From Clostridium sp. 26_21 (GTDB lineage: Bacteria > Bacillota > Clostridia > TANB77 > CAG-508): a DNA stretch of 64,000 nucleotides. The position numbers and the translations under genes are program-made. The stretch spans positions 118,399 to 182,398 of the forward strand of contig MNRO01000021.1 of NCBI GenBank assembly GCA_001915995.1, read 5' to 3'. The notes beneath the pieces are model-generated. The model was given only the letters and a program-made list of their open reading frames with translations. It had not been told where the DNA came from and ran no database searches. This document shows positions 50,017 to 59,523 of this stretch, piece by piece. The first letter of the stretch is position 1. Each line of letters starts with the position of its first letter.

Positions 50017-51423
50017 ATGGAAGAAAATTCAAAAGAATTAAAAGAAAAGTTATTTAACAAAAAAGAACTTGGTTGGAATTCAATTAATGACAGAGAAAAA
50101 GAAGCTATTTATACTTTTTCAAATGGATATATGAATTTCTTAAACAAAGCAAAAATAGAAAGAGAATTTGTTATTTCTGCAAAAGAAATGGCTGAACAAA
50201 ATGGTTTTAGAGATATTACTAAATGCGAATTTTTAAAACCTGGTGATAAAGTTTATTATATAAATAGAGATAAAAGTATGTATTTAGCAGTAATAGGTAC
50301 AGAAAAATTAGAAAATGGTCTTCAAATTGTTGGAGCACATATTGATTCACCTAGACTTGACTTAAAACCAAATCCACTTTATGAAGATACAGGTTTTGCA
50401 TATTTTAAAACACACTATTATGGTGGAATAAAAAAATATCAATGGACAACAATTCCATTAAGTATTCATGGTGTTATTGCTAAAGCAAATGGTGAAAAAA
50501 TATTAGTAAATATTGGTGAAGAGGAAAGTGATCCTATATTTGTAATTACTGATTTATTACCACATTTAGCTCAAGATCAAATGGAGAAAAAATTAAAAAA
50601 TGGAATAGATGGTGAAGATTTAAATTTATTATTAGGAAATATTCCTTATGGAAATAAATCTGAAGCAGAAGCTGTAAAATTAAATATTTTAAACATCCTA
50701 AATCAAAAATATGATATTACAGAAGCTGATTTATTAAGTTCAGAACTTGAAGTTGTTCCTGCATTTAAAGCTCGTTCATTAGGTTTTGATGGTAGCATGG
50801 TTGCTGCTTATGGTCAAGATGATAAAGTTTGTGCTTACACATCTTTAAAAGCTATGATGTCTCTTGAAAATGTAAAAACAACAGCAATTTGCATTTTATC
50901 TGATAAAGAGGAGATTGGAAGTATGGGAAATACAGGTATGGAATCACATGTATTTGATTATTTCATTTCTGAATTATTAAATAAAACAGGTGAAAATAGA
51001 ACAAATCTATTAGATAAAGTATTCTGTTTTTCAAAAATGCTTTCTGCAGATGTTGATGCAGGTTTTGACCCATTATATGCTAGTGTTTCAGACAGACATA
51101 ATGCTGGATATTTAGGAAAAGGTATCAGTTTAAATAAATATACTGGTGCTCGTGGAAAATCTGGTGCTTCTGATGCTAATGCAGAATATGTTGCATGGGT
51201 AAGAAATGTTTTAGAAAAAAATGACATAAAATATCAAGTTGCCGAACTTGGAAAAGTTGATGTTGGTGGCGGTGGTACAATCGCTTATATATTAGCTAAT
51301 AAAGGTGTAGATGTTATAGACTGTGGTATTCCTCTACTTTCAATGCATTCTCCTTATGAAGTTACAAGTAAATTTGATATATATTCTGCTTATAGAACAT
51401 ATAAATCTTTCTGGGAAGAATAA
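50017..51423 (+). CDS. M18-family zinc aminopeptidase
   Basis: The 468-residue product matches the aspartyl/aminopeptidase I (M18) family: VGAHIDSPRLDLKPNPLYED (about 105-124; first metal His/Asp), THYYGGIKKYQW, LSDKEEIGSMGNTGMES (about 295-311; catalytic Glu and metal Glu), SADVDAGFDP (about 346) and a late IPLLSMHSPYEV with the metal His. It removes N-terminal residues from peptides in the cytoplasm. The ATG at 50008 abuts the AGAAAGG site, so ATG 50017 is chosen. Convergent with aspS over a shared terminator. Confidence 0.94.
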   Translation: MEENSKELKEKLFNKKELGWNSINDREKEAIYTFSNGYMNFLNKAKIEREFVISAKEMAEQNGFRDITKCEFLKPGDKVYYINRDKSMYLAVIGTEKLENGLQIVGAHIDSPRLDLKPNPLYEDTGFAYFKTHYYGGIKKYQWTTIPLSIHGVIAKANGEKILVNIGEEESDPIFVITDLLPHLAQDQMEKKLKNGIDGEDLNLLLGNIPYGNKSEAEAVKLNILNILNQKYDITEADLLSSELEVVPAFKARSLGFDGSMVAAYGQDDKVCAYTSLKAMMSLENVKTTAICILSDKEEIGSMGNTGMESHVFDYFISELLNKTGENRTNLLDKVFCFSKMLSADVDAGFDPLYASVSDRHNAGYLGKGISLNKYTGARGKSGASDANAEYVAWVRNVLEKNDIKYQVAELGKVDVGGGGTIAYILANKGVDVIDCGIPLLSMHSPYEVTSKFDIYSAYRTYKSFWEE

Positions 51424-51433
51424 ATAAAAATAA

Positions 51434-51463
51434 CACTGAACTAATTAAAGTTCAGTGCTTTTT
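51434..51463. terminator. Terminator between the aminopeptidase and aspS
   Basis: CACTGAAC (51434-51441) pairs with GTTCAGTG (51450-51457), followed by CTTTTTTT. Confidence 0.82.
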
Positions 51464-53209
51464 TTAATCTTCTTTTATTGAAATATGTACATCATCTAAC
51501 TGTTGTTTTGTAACAACTGATGGTGCTCTCATTAATAAATCTCTCGCTTTTTTATTTTTAGGGAATGCTATAACTTCTCTTATATTTGTTGAATCTGCTA
51601 TAAGCATTACCATTCTATCTACACCAGGTGCAGCTCCAGCATGTGGAGGTGTTCCATATTGGAATGCATTATATAATGCTCCAAATCTATTTTTTACATC
51701 TTCTTCTGTATATCCTGCAATTTCAAATGCTTTAACCATTATTTCTGGATCATGGTTTCTTACTGCTCCTGACATTGTTTCATAACCATTACATACTAAA
51801 TCAAATTGATATGCTAATATATCTAATGGATCTTTTGATTCTAATGCTTCTAATCCTCCTTGTGGCATTGAGAATGGGTTATGGCAGAAATCTATTGTTC
51901 CTTCATCTGATAATTCATACATTGGGAAATCTACTATAAAACAGAATCTATATGTATCTTTTTCTAGTAAGTCTAATCTCTTTCCAAGCTCAATTCTTAC
52001 AAGACCTGCAATTTTTTGTGCTTTATGGAATTCATCTGCTATAAAGAATATACTGTCTCCTGCTTTTACTCTATATTCGTTTTCTAATTTTGCTTTTGCT
52101 TCATCTGTTATAAATTTAGCAATTCCACCTTGTACAGTTCCATCTTTTTCAAATTTAGTCCAAGCTAATCCTTTTGCTCCAACTTCATCTGTTGTAGCAA
52201 ATTCTGTCATCTTATCAAAAAATTTTCTTCCTTGTTCTGCACCATTTGGTACTACTATAGCTTTTACTGTTTTATCTTTAAATGCATTAAATTCTATATT
52301 TTCAAATACTTTTGTTACATCTTGAATAATTAATGGATTTCTTAAATCTGGTTTATCTATTCCGTATTTTTCCATTGCTTCTCTATATGGAATACGTATA
52401 AATGGACCTTCATCAACTTTCCAATTTGTGAACTTTTTAAATGTATATGGTATAACATCTTCAACTACTTTAAATACATCTTCTTGTGTTGCAAAACTCA
52501 TTTCAAAATCTAATTGATAAAATTCTCCTGGTGCTCTATCAGCACGTGGATCTTCATCTCTAAAACATGGTGCTATTTGAAAATATTTATCAAAGCCACT
52601 TACCATTAATAATTGTTTAAATTGTTGTGGTGCTTGTGGTAATGCATAAAATTCTCCAGGATGTAATCTACTTGGTACTAAAAAGTCTCTTGCTCCTTCT
52701 GGTGATGAATTTGCAAGTATTGGTGTTTGTATTTCTGCAAACCCTAATTCATCCATTTTATCTCTTAATGTTTTTAAAATTTTTGATCTTAATAAAATTA
52801 TATTGTGTAATTTTTCATTTCTTAGGTCTAAAAATCTATATTCAAGTCTTAAATCTTCTCTTACTTCTTGATCTGTATTTATTTCAAATGGCAATACATT
52901 TTTGCATTTTCCTAATATTTCGAATTTATTTGCTAAAACTTCTATATCTCCTGTTGGCATTTTAGGATTTTTGCTACTTCTTTCCACAACTTTACCACAT
53001 ATGTGAATACAACTTTCTGTTGGAACATTTTTTACTTGTTCTTGCATTTTTTCATCATTTATTACTATTTGTGTTATTCCAAATTGATCTCTTAAATCTA
53101 TAAATATCATTCCACCTAAATTACGTATTTTTTGTACCCATCCAGATAGTTCTACTTCTTGATTTACATTTTCTATTCTAAGTTCTCCTAAATTATGTGT
53201 TCTGTACAT
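51464..53209 (-). CDS. aspS: Aspartyl-tRNA synthetase
   Basis: This class IIb synthetase is 581 residues long. It has an N-terminal OB anticodon-binding domain (VELSGWVQKIRNLGGMIFID, about 18-37), motif 2 FQIAPCFRDEDPRADRAPGE (about 214-233), a bacterial GAD insertion (about 290-410) and motif 3 GAAPGVDRMVMLIADSTNIR (about 530-549). It has the bacterial type length and order. In organisms lacking AsnS such enzymes can be non-discriminating; here asnB is in the window, and tRNA-dependent Asn synthesis cannot be judged. No T-box is visible upstream. Confidence 0.98.
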   Translation of the reverse strand: MYRTHNLGELRIENVNQEVELSGWVQKIRNLGGMIFIDLRDQFGITQIVINDEKMQEQVKNVPTESCIHICGKVVERSSKNPKMPTGDIEVLANKFEILGKCKNVLPFEINTDQEVREDLRLEYRFLDLRNEKLHNIILLRSKILKTLRDKMDELGFAEIQTPILANSSPEGARDFLVPSRLHPGEFYALPQAPQQFKQLLMVSGFDKYFQIAPCFRDEDPRADRAPGEFYQLDFEMSFATQEDVFKVVEDVIPYTFKKFTNWKVDEGPFIRIPYREAMEKYGIDKPDLRNPLIIQDVTKVFENIEFNAFKDKTVKAIVVPNGAEQGRKFFDKMTEFATTDEVGAKGLAWTKFEKDGTVQGGIAKFITDEAKAKLENEYRVKAGDSIFFIADEFHKAQKIAGLVRIELGKRLDLLEKDTYRFCFIVDFPMYELSDEGTIDFCHNPFSMPQGGLEALESKDPLDILAYQFDLVCNGYETMSGAVRNHDPEIMVKAFEIAGYTEEDVKNRFGALYNAFQYGTPPHAGAAPGVDRMVMLIADSTNIREVIAFPKNKKARDLLMRAPSVVTKQQLDDVHISIKED

Positions 53210-53289
53210 TTCAATTACCTCTCTTTTTATTGGTTATATTTAGTTTATTATTATTTATAAAATGTCGTTTCTATTTTACTACAAAATAA

Positions 53290-53320
53290 AGAAAATAGCA
53301 AGTTTTACTTGCTATTTTCT
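53290..53320 (-). terminator. Terminator of the pilin-like gene at 53329
   Basis: AGAAAATAGCAAGT (53290-53303) pairs perfectly with ACTTGCTATTTTCT (53307-53320). Confidence 0.75.
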
Positions 53321-53328
53321 CTTACAAA

Positions 53329-53835
53329 TTAGTGCATTGTAACTTGCACATCTGTTCCTATTGTATAATATATTTTATTATTAGCTGTTACTCCTGCAAC
53401 ATAATAAATTCTATGACTTTGTTCATTTATAACATATAGATCTTTTAGAGTATTTATGTTACTTCCATTTGATGTTTTATTGTAAAAATCCATTCCGTAA
53501 TTTAATGTTATACCTGTAATATTACTTAAATCTATTACATAATAATTATCATTATCATTACTCTGTTTAGGAGTTCTAAAAGATGGATTCGAAGTATATT
53601 TTACAGCCACATTATTTACTTTAAAAATTGGAAGTTCATTATTTTTTAAATAATACATCTCAACTTTAGACTGCAATAAATTTATATCGTTCTCTAAATT
53701 TTTATATTTTCTTATTTCAACACTATTTTTTGCATTATATGTCAATATAGATGTTATTACTGCTAATACAAGAATTGTTGTTGTTAATGCAATAAGTGAT
53801 ATTCCATTTTGTTTCTTTATATTCTTCTTTTTCAT
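53329..53835 (-). CDS. Type IV pilin-like/pseudopilin protein
   Basis: From ATG 53835 the product has 168 residues. It has a Lys/Asn-rich leader with a GISLIALTTTILVLAVITSI hydrophobic helix (about 12-31) of prepilin type (Gly before a hydrophobic residue, typical class III cleavage). A helical spacer (KNLENDINLLQSKVEMYYLK) and a beta-rich C-terminal domain follow, with VAVKYTSNPSFRTPKQSN and HRIYYVAGVTANNKIYYTIG. The fifth-residue Glu of true type IV pilins is not evident. No assembly ATPase or peptidase lies nearby, so function is unknown. It lies nine bases after the S2P gene on the same strand. Confidence 0.75.
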   Translation of the reverse strand: MKKKNIKKQNGISLIALTTTILVLAVITSILTYNAKNSVEIRKYKNLENDINLLQSKVEMYYLKNNELPIFKVNNVAVKYTSNPSFRTPKQSNDNDNYYVIDLSNITGITLNYGMDFYNKTSNGSNINTLKDLYVINEQSHRIYYVAGVTANNKIYYTIGTDVQVTMH

Positions 53836-53849
53836 TTGCATTCTCTCCT

Positions 53850-54620
53850 TTATAGAATCCTTATAATATCATTATAAGTTACAATCAATGATAAAGCAAG
53901 TAAAATTGAAAATCCTATCATTTGAATTTTAGCTTCTGTTTCAACTTTCATTTGTTTTCTTCTGATTATCTCTATAACTAATATTAGAATTTTTCCACCA
54001 TCTAATGCTGGTATTGGTAACAAATTTGTTATTCCCAATGATATTGAAATTAATGCCATCAAATTTATATAATTAGCAATTCCTGCCGTTTTTACAACTA
54101 TTTCAGAAATTCCAACAATTCCAACCATCTGATCAACAGATGTTCCCCCTGTAAATAATGTTTTTACACTATCTAAAATTGCAATTATAAATTCCCCTGT
54201 TGCTTTACCACTATATGTTAGTCTGTTAATTATAGTATCATCTATTGGATTTGCAAATTGTATTCCAACACTTGCAACCAGTATATAATACACTATTAAT
54301 CCAAAAACAATATTTACAATTGGTCCTGCTAGAACTATTGCCATTCTTTTCCATACACTTGCTTTTGAAAATGCTCTATCATCATCAGATTCTTCATCTT
54401 CACCTTCCATACTGCAAAAACCACCTAATGGTATTAATCTTAATGTATATTTTGTTTCTTTTCCTTGCTTTTGCCATATTATTTTTCCAAATCCTATAGC
54501 AAATTCTTTTACTTTTATCTTGCATAATTTTGCAACGCAAAAGTGTCCACCTTCATGAATAAATATTAAAAATCCTAATAAAAATATAATTTTTAATGTA
54601 TTAACTATAAAATTAATCAA
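53850..54620 (-). CDS. PDZ-less RseP/site-2-protease-type membrane metalloprotease
   Basis: The ~256-residue polytopic protein has the S2P motif HEGGHFCVAKL (HExxH) in the first membrane helix (about residue 22) and the second zinc motif LLPIPALDGGKIL (about 205-217, LDG Asp). FAIGFGKIIWQKQGKETKYT and LIPLGGFCSMEGE are the substrate-loop patches of RseP. Typical RseP/RasP (about 420) carries a PDZ domain between helices 2 and 3; here only ~35 residues separate them. The frame opens with a TTG inside the GGAGG site (54632), so the TTG at 54620, five bases after GGAGG, is the likely start. Follows cdsA directly; dxr is missing from the usual cdsA-dxr-rseP order. Confidence 0.88.
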   Translation of the reverse strand: MINFIVNTLKIIFLLGFLIFIHEGGHFCVAKLCKIKVKEFAIGFGKIIWQKQGKETKYTLRLIPLGGFCSMEGEDEESDDDRAFSKASVWKRMAIVLAGPIVNIVFGLIVYYILVASVGIQFANPIDDTIINRLTYSGKATGEFIIAILDSVKTLFTGGTSVDQMVGIVGISEIVVKTAGIANYINLMALISISLGITNLLPIPALDGGKILILVIEIIRRKQMKVETEAKIQMIGFSILLALSLIVTYNDIIRIL

Positions 54621-54632
54621 TTTTACCTCCAA

Positions 54633-55469
54633 TTAAATCATTGTTAAAAATACATATGCAAATGGTGACAAAAACATTAAACTATCTATTCTATCTAACA
54701 TTCCACCATGTCCTGGTATCAAATTACTATAATCTTTTACATCAACATATCTTTTTATACTAGATGCTGCAAAATCTCCAATCTGTCCTATTACACTTAA
54801 TATTATTGTAAATATAATTATATAAGTATATGAATATTCGAATCCATTTATACTATTTATAGCATATGTATATATTAAAGCAATTATTACTGCTCCTATA
54901 ATTCCTGCAATACATCCCTCAATTGATTTTTTAGGACTTACCCCACTAAACTTATGTTTTCCAAATCTTTTTCCTATTATATATGCAAATGTATCTGTTC
55001 CCCATGCTGCTATTATGGCAAACCAAACTAAATATCTTCCATTTTCCATTCCTCTAATTTTGGCTATAAATGAGATACAAGTTATTACATATATAATTCC
55101 AAATAAAGTATACGAAATATCTTTAAAATTGATTTTCATGTTTGTAATTATTATTGTAGCAAATAAAATTAATAGTAAAATTGGTATTATTAATATATTA
55201 AAATTTTCAACTACTAATGAATCTAATCTTTCTGGTCCAATATGTATCAAAGCAATTAGAATACATGAAATATATCCAATCCATCTTATAGGTTTTGAAT
55301 CTTTTGATATTGCATTTAAATATTCTTGCATTGCAATTGCTGCAATAATAGCTAAAAATACATCTACTACATATTTATTTCCAAGTGTTAGAACTAATAC
55401 AACCAATGGAAAACCAAGTAATGCTGAGGTAATTCTCTTTATATCTATTTTTTTCTTAATTTTTTCCAT
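54633..55469 (-). CDS. cdsA: Phosphatidate cytidylyltransferase
   Basis: CdsA makes CDP-diacylglycerol for phospholipids. The product (278 residues from ATG 55469) is polytopic, with about seven to eight hydrophobic segments. It ends with the signature SSIKRYVDVKDYSNLIPGHG (about 233-252) and GGMLDRIDSLMF. AWGTDTFAYIIGKRFGKHKF and SPKKSIEGCIAG are further family blocks. ATG 55469 lies one base after the uppS stop, with GGGGCG as ribosome-binding site inside uppS. Confidence 0.95.
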   Translation of the reverse strand: MEKIKKKIDIKRITSALLGFPLVVLVLTLGNKYVVDVFLAIIAAIAMQEYLNAISKDSKPIRWIGYISCILIALIHIGPERLDSLVVENFNILIIPILLLILFATIIITNMKINFKDISYTLFGIIYVITCISFIAKIRGMENGRYLVWFAIIAAWGTDTFAYIIGKRFGKHKFSGVSPKKSIEGCIAGIIGAVIIALIYTYAINSINGFEYSYTYIIIFTIILSVIGQIGDFAASSIKRYVDVKDYSNLIPGHGGMLDRIDSLMFLSPFAYVFLTMI

Positions 55470-55470
55470 A

Positions 55471-56184
55471 CTAATTCGCCCCAAATTTCCTTGTTCTTTT
55501 TTGATATTCAATAATCGCTTCATCTAAGTCATTCTCAGTAAAATCTGGCCAATTTTTGTTAACAAATAATAATTCTGAATACACAGATTGCCATGGTAAA
55601 AAACCACTCAATCTAATTTCACCACTTGTTCTTATAACCAAATCTGGATCTGGTTCACCTGCTGTATAAAGATTATCAGATACCATTTTTTCATTTATTT
55701 CATCCACATTTATTTTCCCTTGTTTTACTTGCTCTGCTATTTTTCTTGTAGCTTTTACAATTTCATCTCTTCCACCATAATTTAAAGCAATATTAAATGT
55801 TACACCTGTATTATTTTTTGTTCTTTCCATACATTCTCTTATACTTTTTTGCATTCCTTTAGAAAGAGCTGTTATATCTCCTAAAATTTTTACTTTAATA
55901 TTTTCTGAATCTGCTCTTTTAGCATAATCATCTAAATAAGTTTGAAGTAGTAACATTAATGTTTTTACTTCATCTTCAGCTCTTTTCCAATTTTCTGTTG
56001 AAAATGCATATACAGTTATATATTGTAAACCAATTTTATTTGCATATCTTACTATTTTTTCAAGAGTTTTTGCTCCTTCTTTATGTCCAAAACTAACAGG
56101 TTTTCCTTGGACTTTTGCCCATCTTCTATTTCCATCCATTATTATTGCTATAGATTTTGGCATATTTTCTTTATTAAATTTCAT
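55471..56184 (-). CDS. uppS: Undecaprenyl (isoprenyl) diphosphate synthase
   Basis: UppS makes the lipid carrier for peptidoglycan. The 237-residue product has the signature IAIIMDGNRRWAKVQGKP (about 12-29, catalytic Asp), ITVYAFSTENWKRAEDEV (about 57-74), LNYGGRDEIVKA (about 138-149) and PDLVIRTSGEIRLSGFLPWQ (about 188-207). Normal length. It lies between frr and cdsA in the conserved order; CdsA and UppS serve envelope lipid synthesis. Confidence 0.97.
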   Translation of the reverse strand: MKFNKENMPKSIAIIMDGNRRWAKVQGKPVSFGHKEGAKTLEKIVRYANKIGLQYITVYAFSTENWKRAEDEVKTLMLLLQTYLDDYAKRADSENIKVKILGDITALSKGMQKSIRECMERTKNNTGVTFNIALNYGGRDEIVKATRKIAEQVKQGKINVDEINEKMVSDNLYTAGEPDPDLVIRTSGEIRLSGFLPWQSVYSELLFVNKNWPDFTENDLDEAIIEYQKRTRKFGAN

Positions 56185-56215
56185 TTTTTATTTTTCCTTT
56201 TTAAATTGGTTTATT

Positions 56216-56764
56216 TTACACACTCATAATTTCTTTTTCTTTATCAGCTAAAATTTTATCAATTTCATCTATATATTTATCTGTTATTTTTTGAATCTCT
56301 GTTTCTGCTGATTTTAATTCATCTTCTGTTATTTCACTATTTTTTTGTTTTGCTTTTGCTTCATCTATTCCATCTCTTCTTATAGCTCTTATTGAAACTT
56401 TTGCTTCTTCTGCTATTTTTCTTATTTCTTTAGCTAAATCTTTTCTTCTTTCTTCTGTTAATTCTGGAAATGCTAATCTAATTACTTTTCCATCATTATT
56501 TGGATTTAAACCAATATCTGATGCTAATATAGCTTTTTCTATATCTTTTAATACACTTACATCCCATGGTTGAATAACTATTAATCTAGCTTCTGGAACT
56601 GAAACTCCTGCAACTTGGTTAATTGGTGTTGGTGTTCCATAATAATCTATTTTTACTTTATTTAATATAGCTGGATTAGCTCTTCCAGCTCTAATTTCTG
56701 ATAATTTCTCCTTAAATGCTCCTATTGATTTTTCCATTCTTTCTTTTAAATTTGTATAATCCAT
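56216..56764 (-). CDS. frr: Ribosome recycling factor
   Basis: RRF splits post-termination ribosomes with EF-G. The 182-residue product has GRANPAILNKVKIDYYGTPT (about 27-46), IQPWDVSVLKDIEKAILASD, LAFPELTEERRKDLAKEIRK (about 108-127) and a C-terminal helix. Length (about 185) is exactly typical. It follows pyrH in the conserved cluster. rpsB and tsf are not upstream of pyrH here. Confidence 0.98.
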   Translation of the reverse strand: MDYTNLKERMEKSIGAFKEKLSEIRAGRANPAILNKVKIDYYGTPTPINQVAGVSVPEARLIVIQPWDVSVLKDIEKAILASDIGLNPNNDGKVIRLAFPELTEERRKDLAKEIRKIAEEAKVSIRAIRRDGIDEAKAKQKNSEITEDELKSAETEIQKITDKYIDEIDKILADKEKEIMSV

Positions 56765-56798
56765 ATAAAATCTTCCCTTCTTTTTATAATTATATATT

Positions 56799-57506
56799 TT
56801 ATGATACTATTGTACCAATTTTTTCTCCTTTTACTGCTCTAACAATGTTTTCCGGATCTGCAATTCCAAATACTAATAATGGAATATTATTATCTCTACA
56901 CATTGCTGTTGCTGTTGAATCCATAACTTTTAAATCTTTATTTAAAACATCTAAATATGATATTTCTTCAAATTTTATTGCATCTGGTTGAATCTTTGGA
57001 TCTGCAGAATAAACAGCATCAATTGCTTTTCCTAAAAGTATAATATCTGCTTTTATTTCTGTTGCTCTTAATACTGCTGCTGTATCTGTTGTAAAATATG
57101 GATGACCAGATCCACAGGCGAATATTACTACTCTTCCTCTGCTTAAATGCTTTTCGGCTTTTCTTTGTATAAATGGTTCTGCGATTTCTCTCATTTCAAT
57201 TGCAGTTTGAACTCTAGAATGTACACCTCTTGATTCAAGTGCATCTTGCAATGCTAATGCATTCATTGATGTAGCAAGCATTCCCATATAATCTGCTGTT
57301 GTTCTTTCCATATCTAGCCCATTTCTTCCTCTCCAGAAATTTCCTCCTCCTACAACTATGGCAATTTGAACTCCCATATCAACTACTTCTTTTATTTTAT
57401 CACAAATTTTTCCTACAACTTCTGGATTTACTCCTACTTTTTGCTCTCCAGCTAATGCTTCTCCACTTAATTTTAGTAGAACTCTTTTATATTTTGCTTC
57501 TGACAT
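56799..57506 (-). CDS. pyrH: Uridylate kinase
   Basis: PyrH phosphorylates UMP. The 235-residue amino-acid-kinase fold begins [20 protein letters not shown] (about 5-24), with [36 protein letters not shown] (about 63-82), [20 protein letters not shown] (about 130-149) and [19 protein letters not shown]. Normal length; hexameric and GTP-regulated in bacteria. It starts the pyrH-frr-uppS-cdsA-S2P run after the rplL terminator. Confidence 0.98.
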   Translation of the reverse strand: MSEAKYKRVLLKLSGEALAGEQKVGVNPEVVGKICDKIKEVVDMGVQIAIVVGGGNFWRGRNGLDMERTTADYMGMLATSMNALALQDALESRGVHSRVQTAIEMREIAEPFIQRKAEKHLSRGRVVIFACGSGHPYFTTDTAAVLRATEIKADIILLGKAIDAVYSADPKIQPDAIKFEEISYLDVLNKDLKVMDSTATAMCRDNNIPLLVFGIADPENIVRAVKGEKIGTIVS

Positions 57507-57635
57507 TTTCTTTTCTTCCTTTCTAATAAAAATTATCCATATATAATGTATTTTATGCCATTTTATTTTCGTTAATCATTCTATCATACTTTTATAAAAA
57601 AAGAAAGTATTTATTAAGATTTTTCCATATAAGAA

Positions 57636-57663
57636 AAGAGCCTAAGATTATTCTTAGACTCTT
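57636..57663 (-). terminator. Terminator of the rplKAJL operon
   Basis: AAGAG-C-CTAAGA (57636-57647) pairs with TCTTAG-A-CTCTT (57652-57663; a T-G pair on the RNA), with T's following on the minus strand. It ends transcription after rplL, so rpoB is not continued. Confidence 0.8.
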
Positions 57664-57671
57664 TATAGTAA

Positions 57672-58031
57672 TTATTGTAATTCAATAACTGCTCCAACTT
57701 CTTCTAATTTAGCTTTTAATTCTTCAGCTTCTGCTTTAGAAACATTTTCTTTTAATGTTTTAGGTGCTCCATCTACTAAATCTTTAGCATCTTTTAATCC
57801 TAAACCTAATGCATTTTTAACAGCTGTGATAACTTTAATTTTTTGATCTCCAGCTTCTTTTAATACAACATTGAATGATGTTTTTTCTTCAGCTGCTGCT
57901 GCTCCAGCTGCTGCTGGTGCTGCTGCTGCAACTGCAGATACTCCAAATTCTTCTTCTATAGCTTTTACTAATTCTGATAATTCAACAACAGTCATAGCTT
58001 TAACTGCTTCTATTATTTCTTCTTTACTCAT
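57672..58031 (-). CDS. rplL: Ribosomal protein L7/L12
   Basis: The 119-residue stalk protein recruits translation factors. N-terminal dimer helix ([20 protein letters not shown], about 13-32), an Ala-rich hinge (about 33-48) and the globular CTD ([40 protein letters not shown]) are canonical. GGAGG site. Encoded directly after rplJ, whose product anchors it. Confidence 0.98.
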   Translation of the reverse strand: MSKEEIIEAVKAMTVVELSELVKAIEEEFGVSAVAAAAPAAAGAAAAEEKTSFNVVLKEAGDQKIKVITAVKNALGLGLKDAKDLVDGAPKTLKENVSKAEAEELKAKLEEVGAVIELQ

Positions 58032-58125
58032 TTTAAAATCCTCCTAATAATTTTTTGCGATTACATCGCATCTTATTTTTTAGCAATTTAAGTTTTGCCA
58101 AACTTATTTAATTTACTTATAAAAA

Positions 58126-58626
58126 CTAAGCGTTTTCTTTTTGTTTTTGTACTTCACCAAGTGCAACTGCAAGTTTTGATATATTTCCAAGTAATGCACC
58201 AGCAAGCATTGATAATAATGTTTCTCTTGATGGTAATTTTGCTAAAGTTATTATTTCTTCAGCTGTCATAACTTTGCCTTCAATTACTCCACCTTTAATT
58301 TTATAAAAATCATTGTCTTTGCTGTAATTGTAAATTGCTTTTGCAGCTTCTAAATAATCTTCATTATTCATAATAACTGCTGTTGGTCCTTCTAATAAAT
58401 CATCAAGACCTTCAATTCCATTTTCAGCTAAAGCTCTTCTTATAATATTGTTTTTGATAACTTTGTATTCAGAATCTGATTTTCTTAATTCTGATCTTAA
58501 TTCTGTTACATCAGCAACATTAATTCCTCTGTAATCTGTTAAAAGTATTATTTTAGCTTCTTTCATTTTAGCAGCTAAATTTGCAACTTCTTCTTTCTTT
58601 TGGTTTATGATTTTTTCACTTGCCAT
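58126..58626 (-). CDS. rplJ: Ribosomal protein L10
   Basis: The product (166 residues from ATG 58626) anchors L7/L12 dimers to the 50S. KIILLTDYRGINVADVTELR (about 25-44), EYKVIKNNIIRRALAENGIE, LLEGPTAVIMNNEDYLEAAK and a C-terminal L12-binding helix (PSRETLLSMLAGALLGNISK) are typical. The GTG at 58635 is in the GGAGGTG site, so ATG 58626 is the start. Expression is probably controlled by the L10 leader upstream. Confidence 0.97.
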   Translation of the reverse strand: MASEKIINQKKEEVANLAAKMKEAKIILLTDYRGINVADVTELRSELRKSDSEYKVIKNNIIRRALAENGIEGLDDLLEGPTAVIMNNEDYLEAAKAIYNYSKDNDFYKIKGGVIEGKVMTAEEIITLAKLPSRETLLSMLAGALLGNISKLAVALGEVQKQKENA

Positions 58627-58670
58627 TAATTTCACCTCCTAGAATCTATTAAATATAATTTTTAAATAAA

Positions 58671-58708
58671 TTATAAAACAATCTCTATACCACGAGGCAT
58701 AGAGATTG
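58671..58708 (-). terminator. Attenuator hairpin of the rplJL leader
   Basis: CAATCTCTAT (58679-58688) pairs perfectly with ATAGAGATTG (58699-58708); on the minus strand TTTTATAA follows. It lies about 50 bases before rplJ. Confidence 0.75.
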
Positions 58709-58772
58709 CGTTTCACGAATCTTATACCTCGGTAGGACTTATTTTATTGCCTACTGTCTATGGCATTATATA
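58675..58772 (-). ncRNA. L10 leader (ribosomal-protein autoregulatory RNA)
   Basis: Between rplA and rplJ the minus strand carries the hallmark CATAGACAGTAGGCAATA then GTCCTACCGAGGTAT (GTAGG/CCTAC helix with kink-turn-like flanks), the L10(L12)4 binding motif known from B. subtilis and clostridia. A CGAGG in this part can pair with CCTCG in the loop of the following terminator hairpin, which fits a terminator/antiterminator switch sensing free L10-L12. Confidence 0.88.
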
Positions 58773-58774
58773 TA

Positions 58775-59458
58775 TTATTTTTGGTTAATGTAAAGTCCAG
58801 GTCCCATTGTTGTTGATACAGAAACACTTCTGATATATTGTCCTTTTGCAGCTGCTGGTTTTGCTTTAATAATAGCTCCCATTATAGCATCATAGTTTTC
58901 TGCTAATTTTTCAGCTCCAAATGAAACTTTACCAAATCCTAAGTGAATTATATTTGTTTTATCTAATCTATATTCAACTTTACCTGATTTGATTTCTTTG
59001 ATTGCTTTTGTTACATCCATTGTAACTGTTCCTGATTTTGGATTTGGCATTAATCCTTTTGGTCCTAATACCTTTCCTAATCTTCCTACTACACCCATCA
59101 TGTCTGGTGTTGCAACTACTACATCATAATCGAACCAGTTTTCGTTTTGGATCTTTGGAATTAGTTCTTCAGCACCTACGAAATCTGCTCCTGCTTTTTC
59201 AGCTTCTTCAGCTTTAGGTCCTTTAGCAAATACTAAAACTTTTTGTGTTTTACCTGTACCATTTGGAAGTACTACTGTACCTCTTACTTGTTGATCAGCA
59301 TGCTTTGAATCTACACCTAATTTAACATGTAATTCAACTGTTTGATCAAATTTTGTTTTTGGCATTTTTTCTATAACATCTAATGCTTCTTTGATATCAT
59401 ATTCTTTGTTAGCTTCTACTAACTTAACGCTTTCTGCGTATCTTTTTGACATTTTCAT
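58775..59458 (-). CDS. rplA: Ribosomal protein L1
   Basis: The 227-residue product forms the L1 stalk. [20 protein letters not shown] (about 19-38), [59 protein letters not shown] (about 117-136, signature) and [10 protein letters not shown] at the end are typical. GGAGG is six bases upstream of the start. Follows rplK. Confidence 0.98.
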   Translation of the reverse strand: MKMSKRYAESVKLVEANKEYDIKEALDVIEKMPKTKFDQTVELHVKLGVDSKHADQQVRGTVVLPNGTGKTQKVLVFAKGPKAEEAEKAGADFVGAEELIPKIQNENWFDYDVVVATPDMMGVVGRLGKVLGPKGLMPNPKSGTVTMDVTKAIKEIKSGKVEYRLDKTNIIHLGFGKVSFGAEKLAENYDAIMGAIIKAKPAAAKGQYIRSVSVSTTMGPGLYINQK

Positions 59459-59523
59459 TTTAATCCTCCTTTGGTTTTAACGAATACTTTATGTACTCTC
59501 CCAATATTTTTTTATATTTTAAA

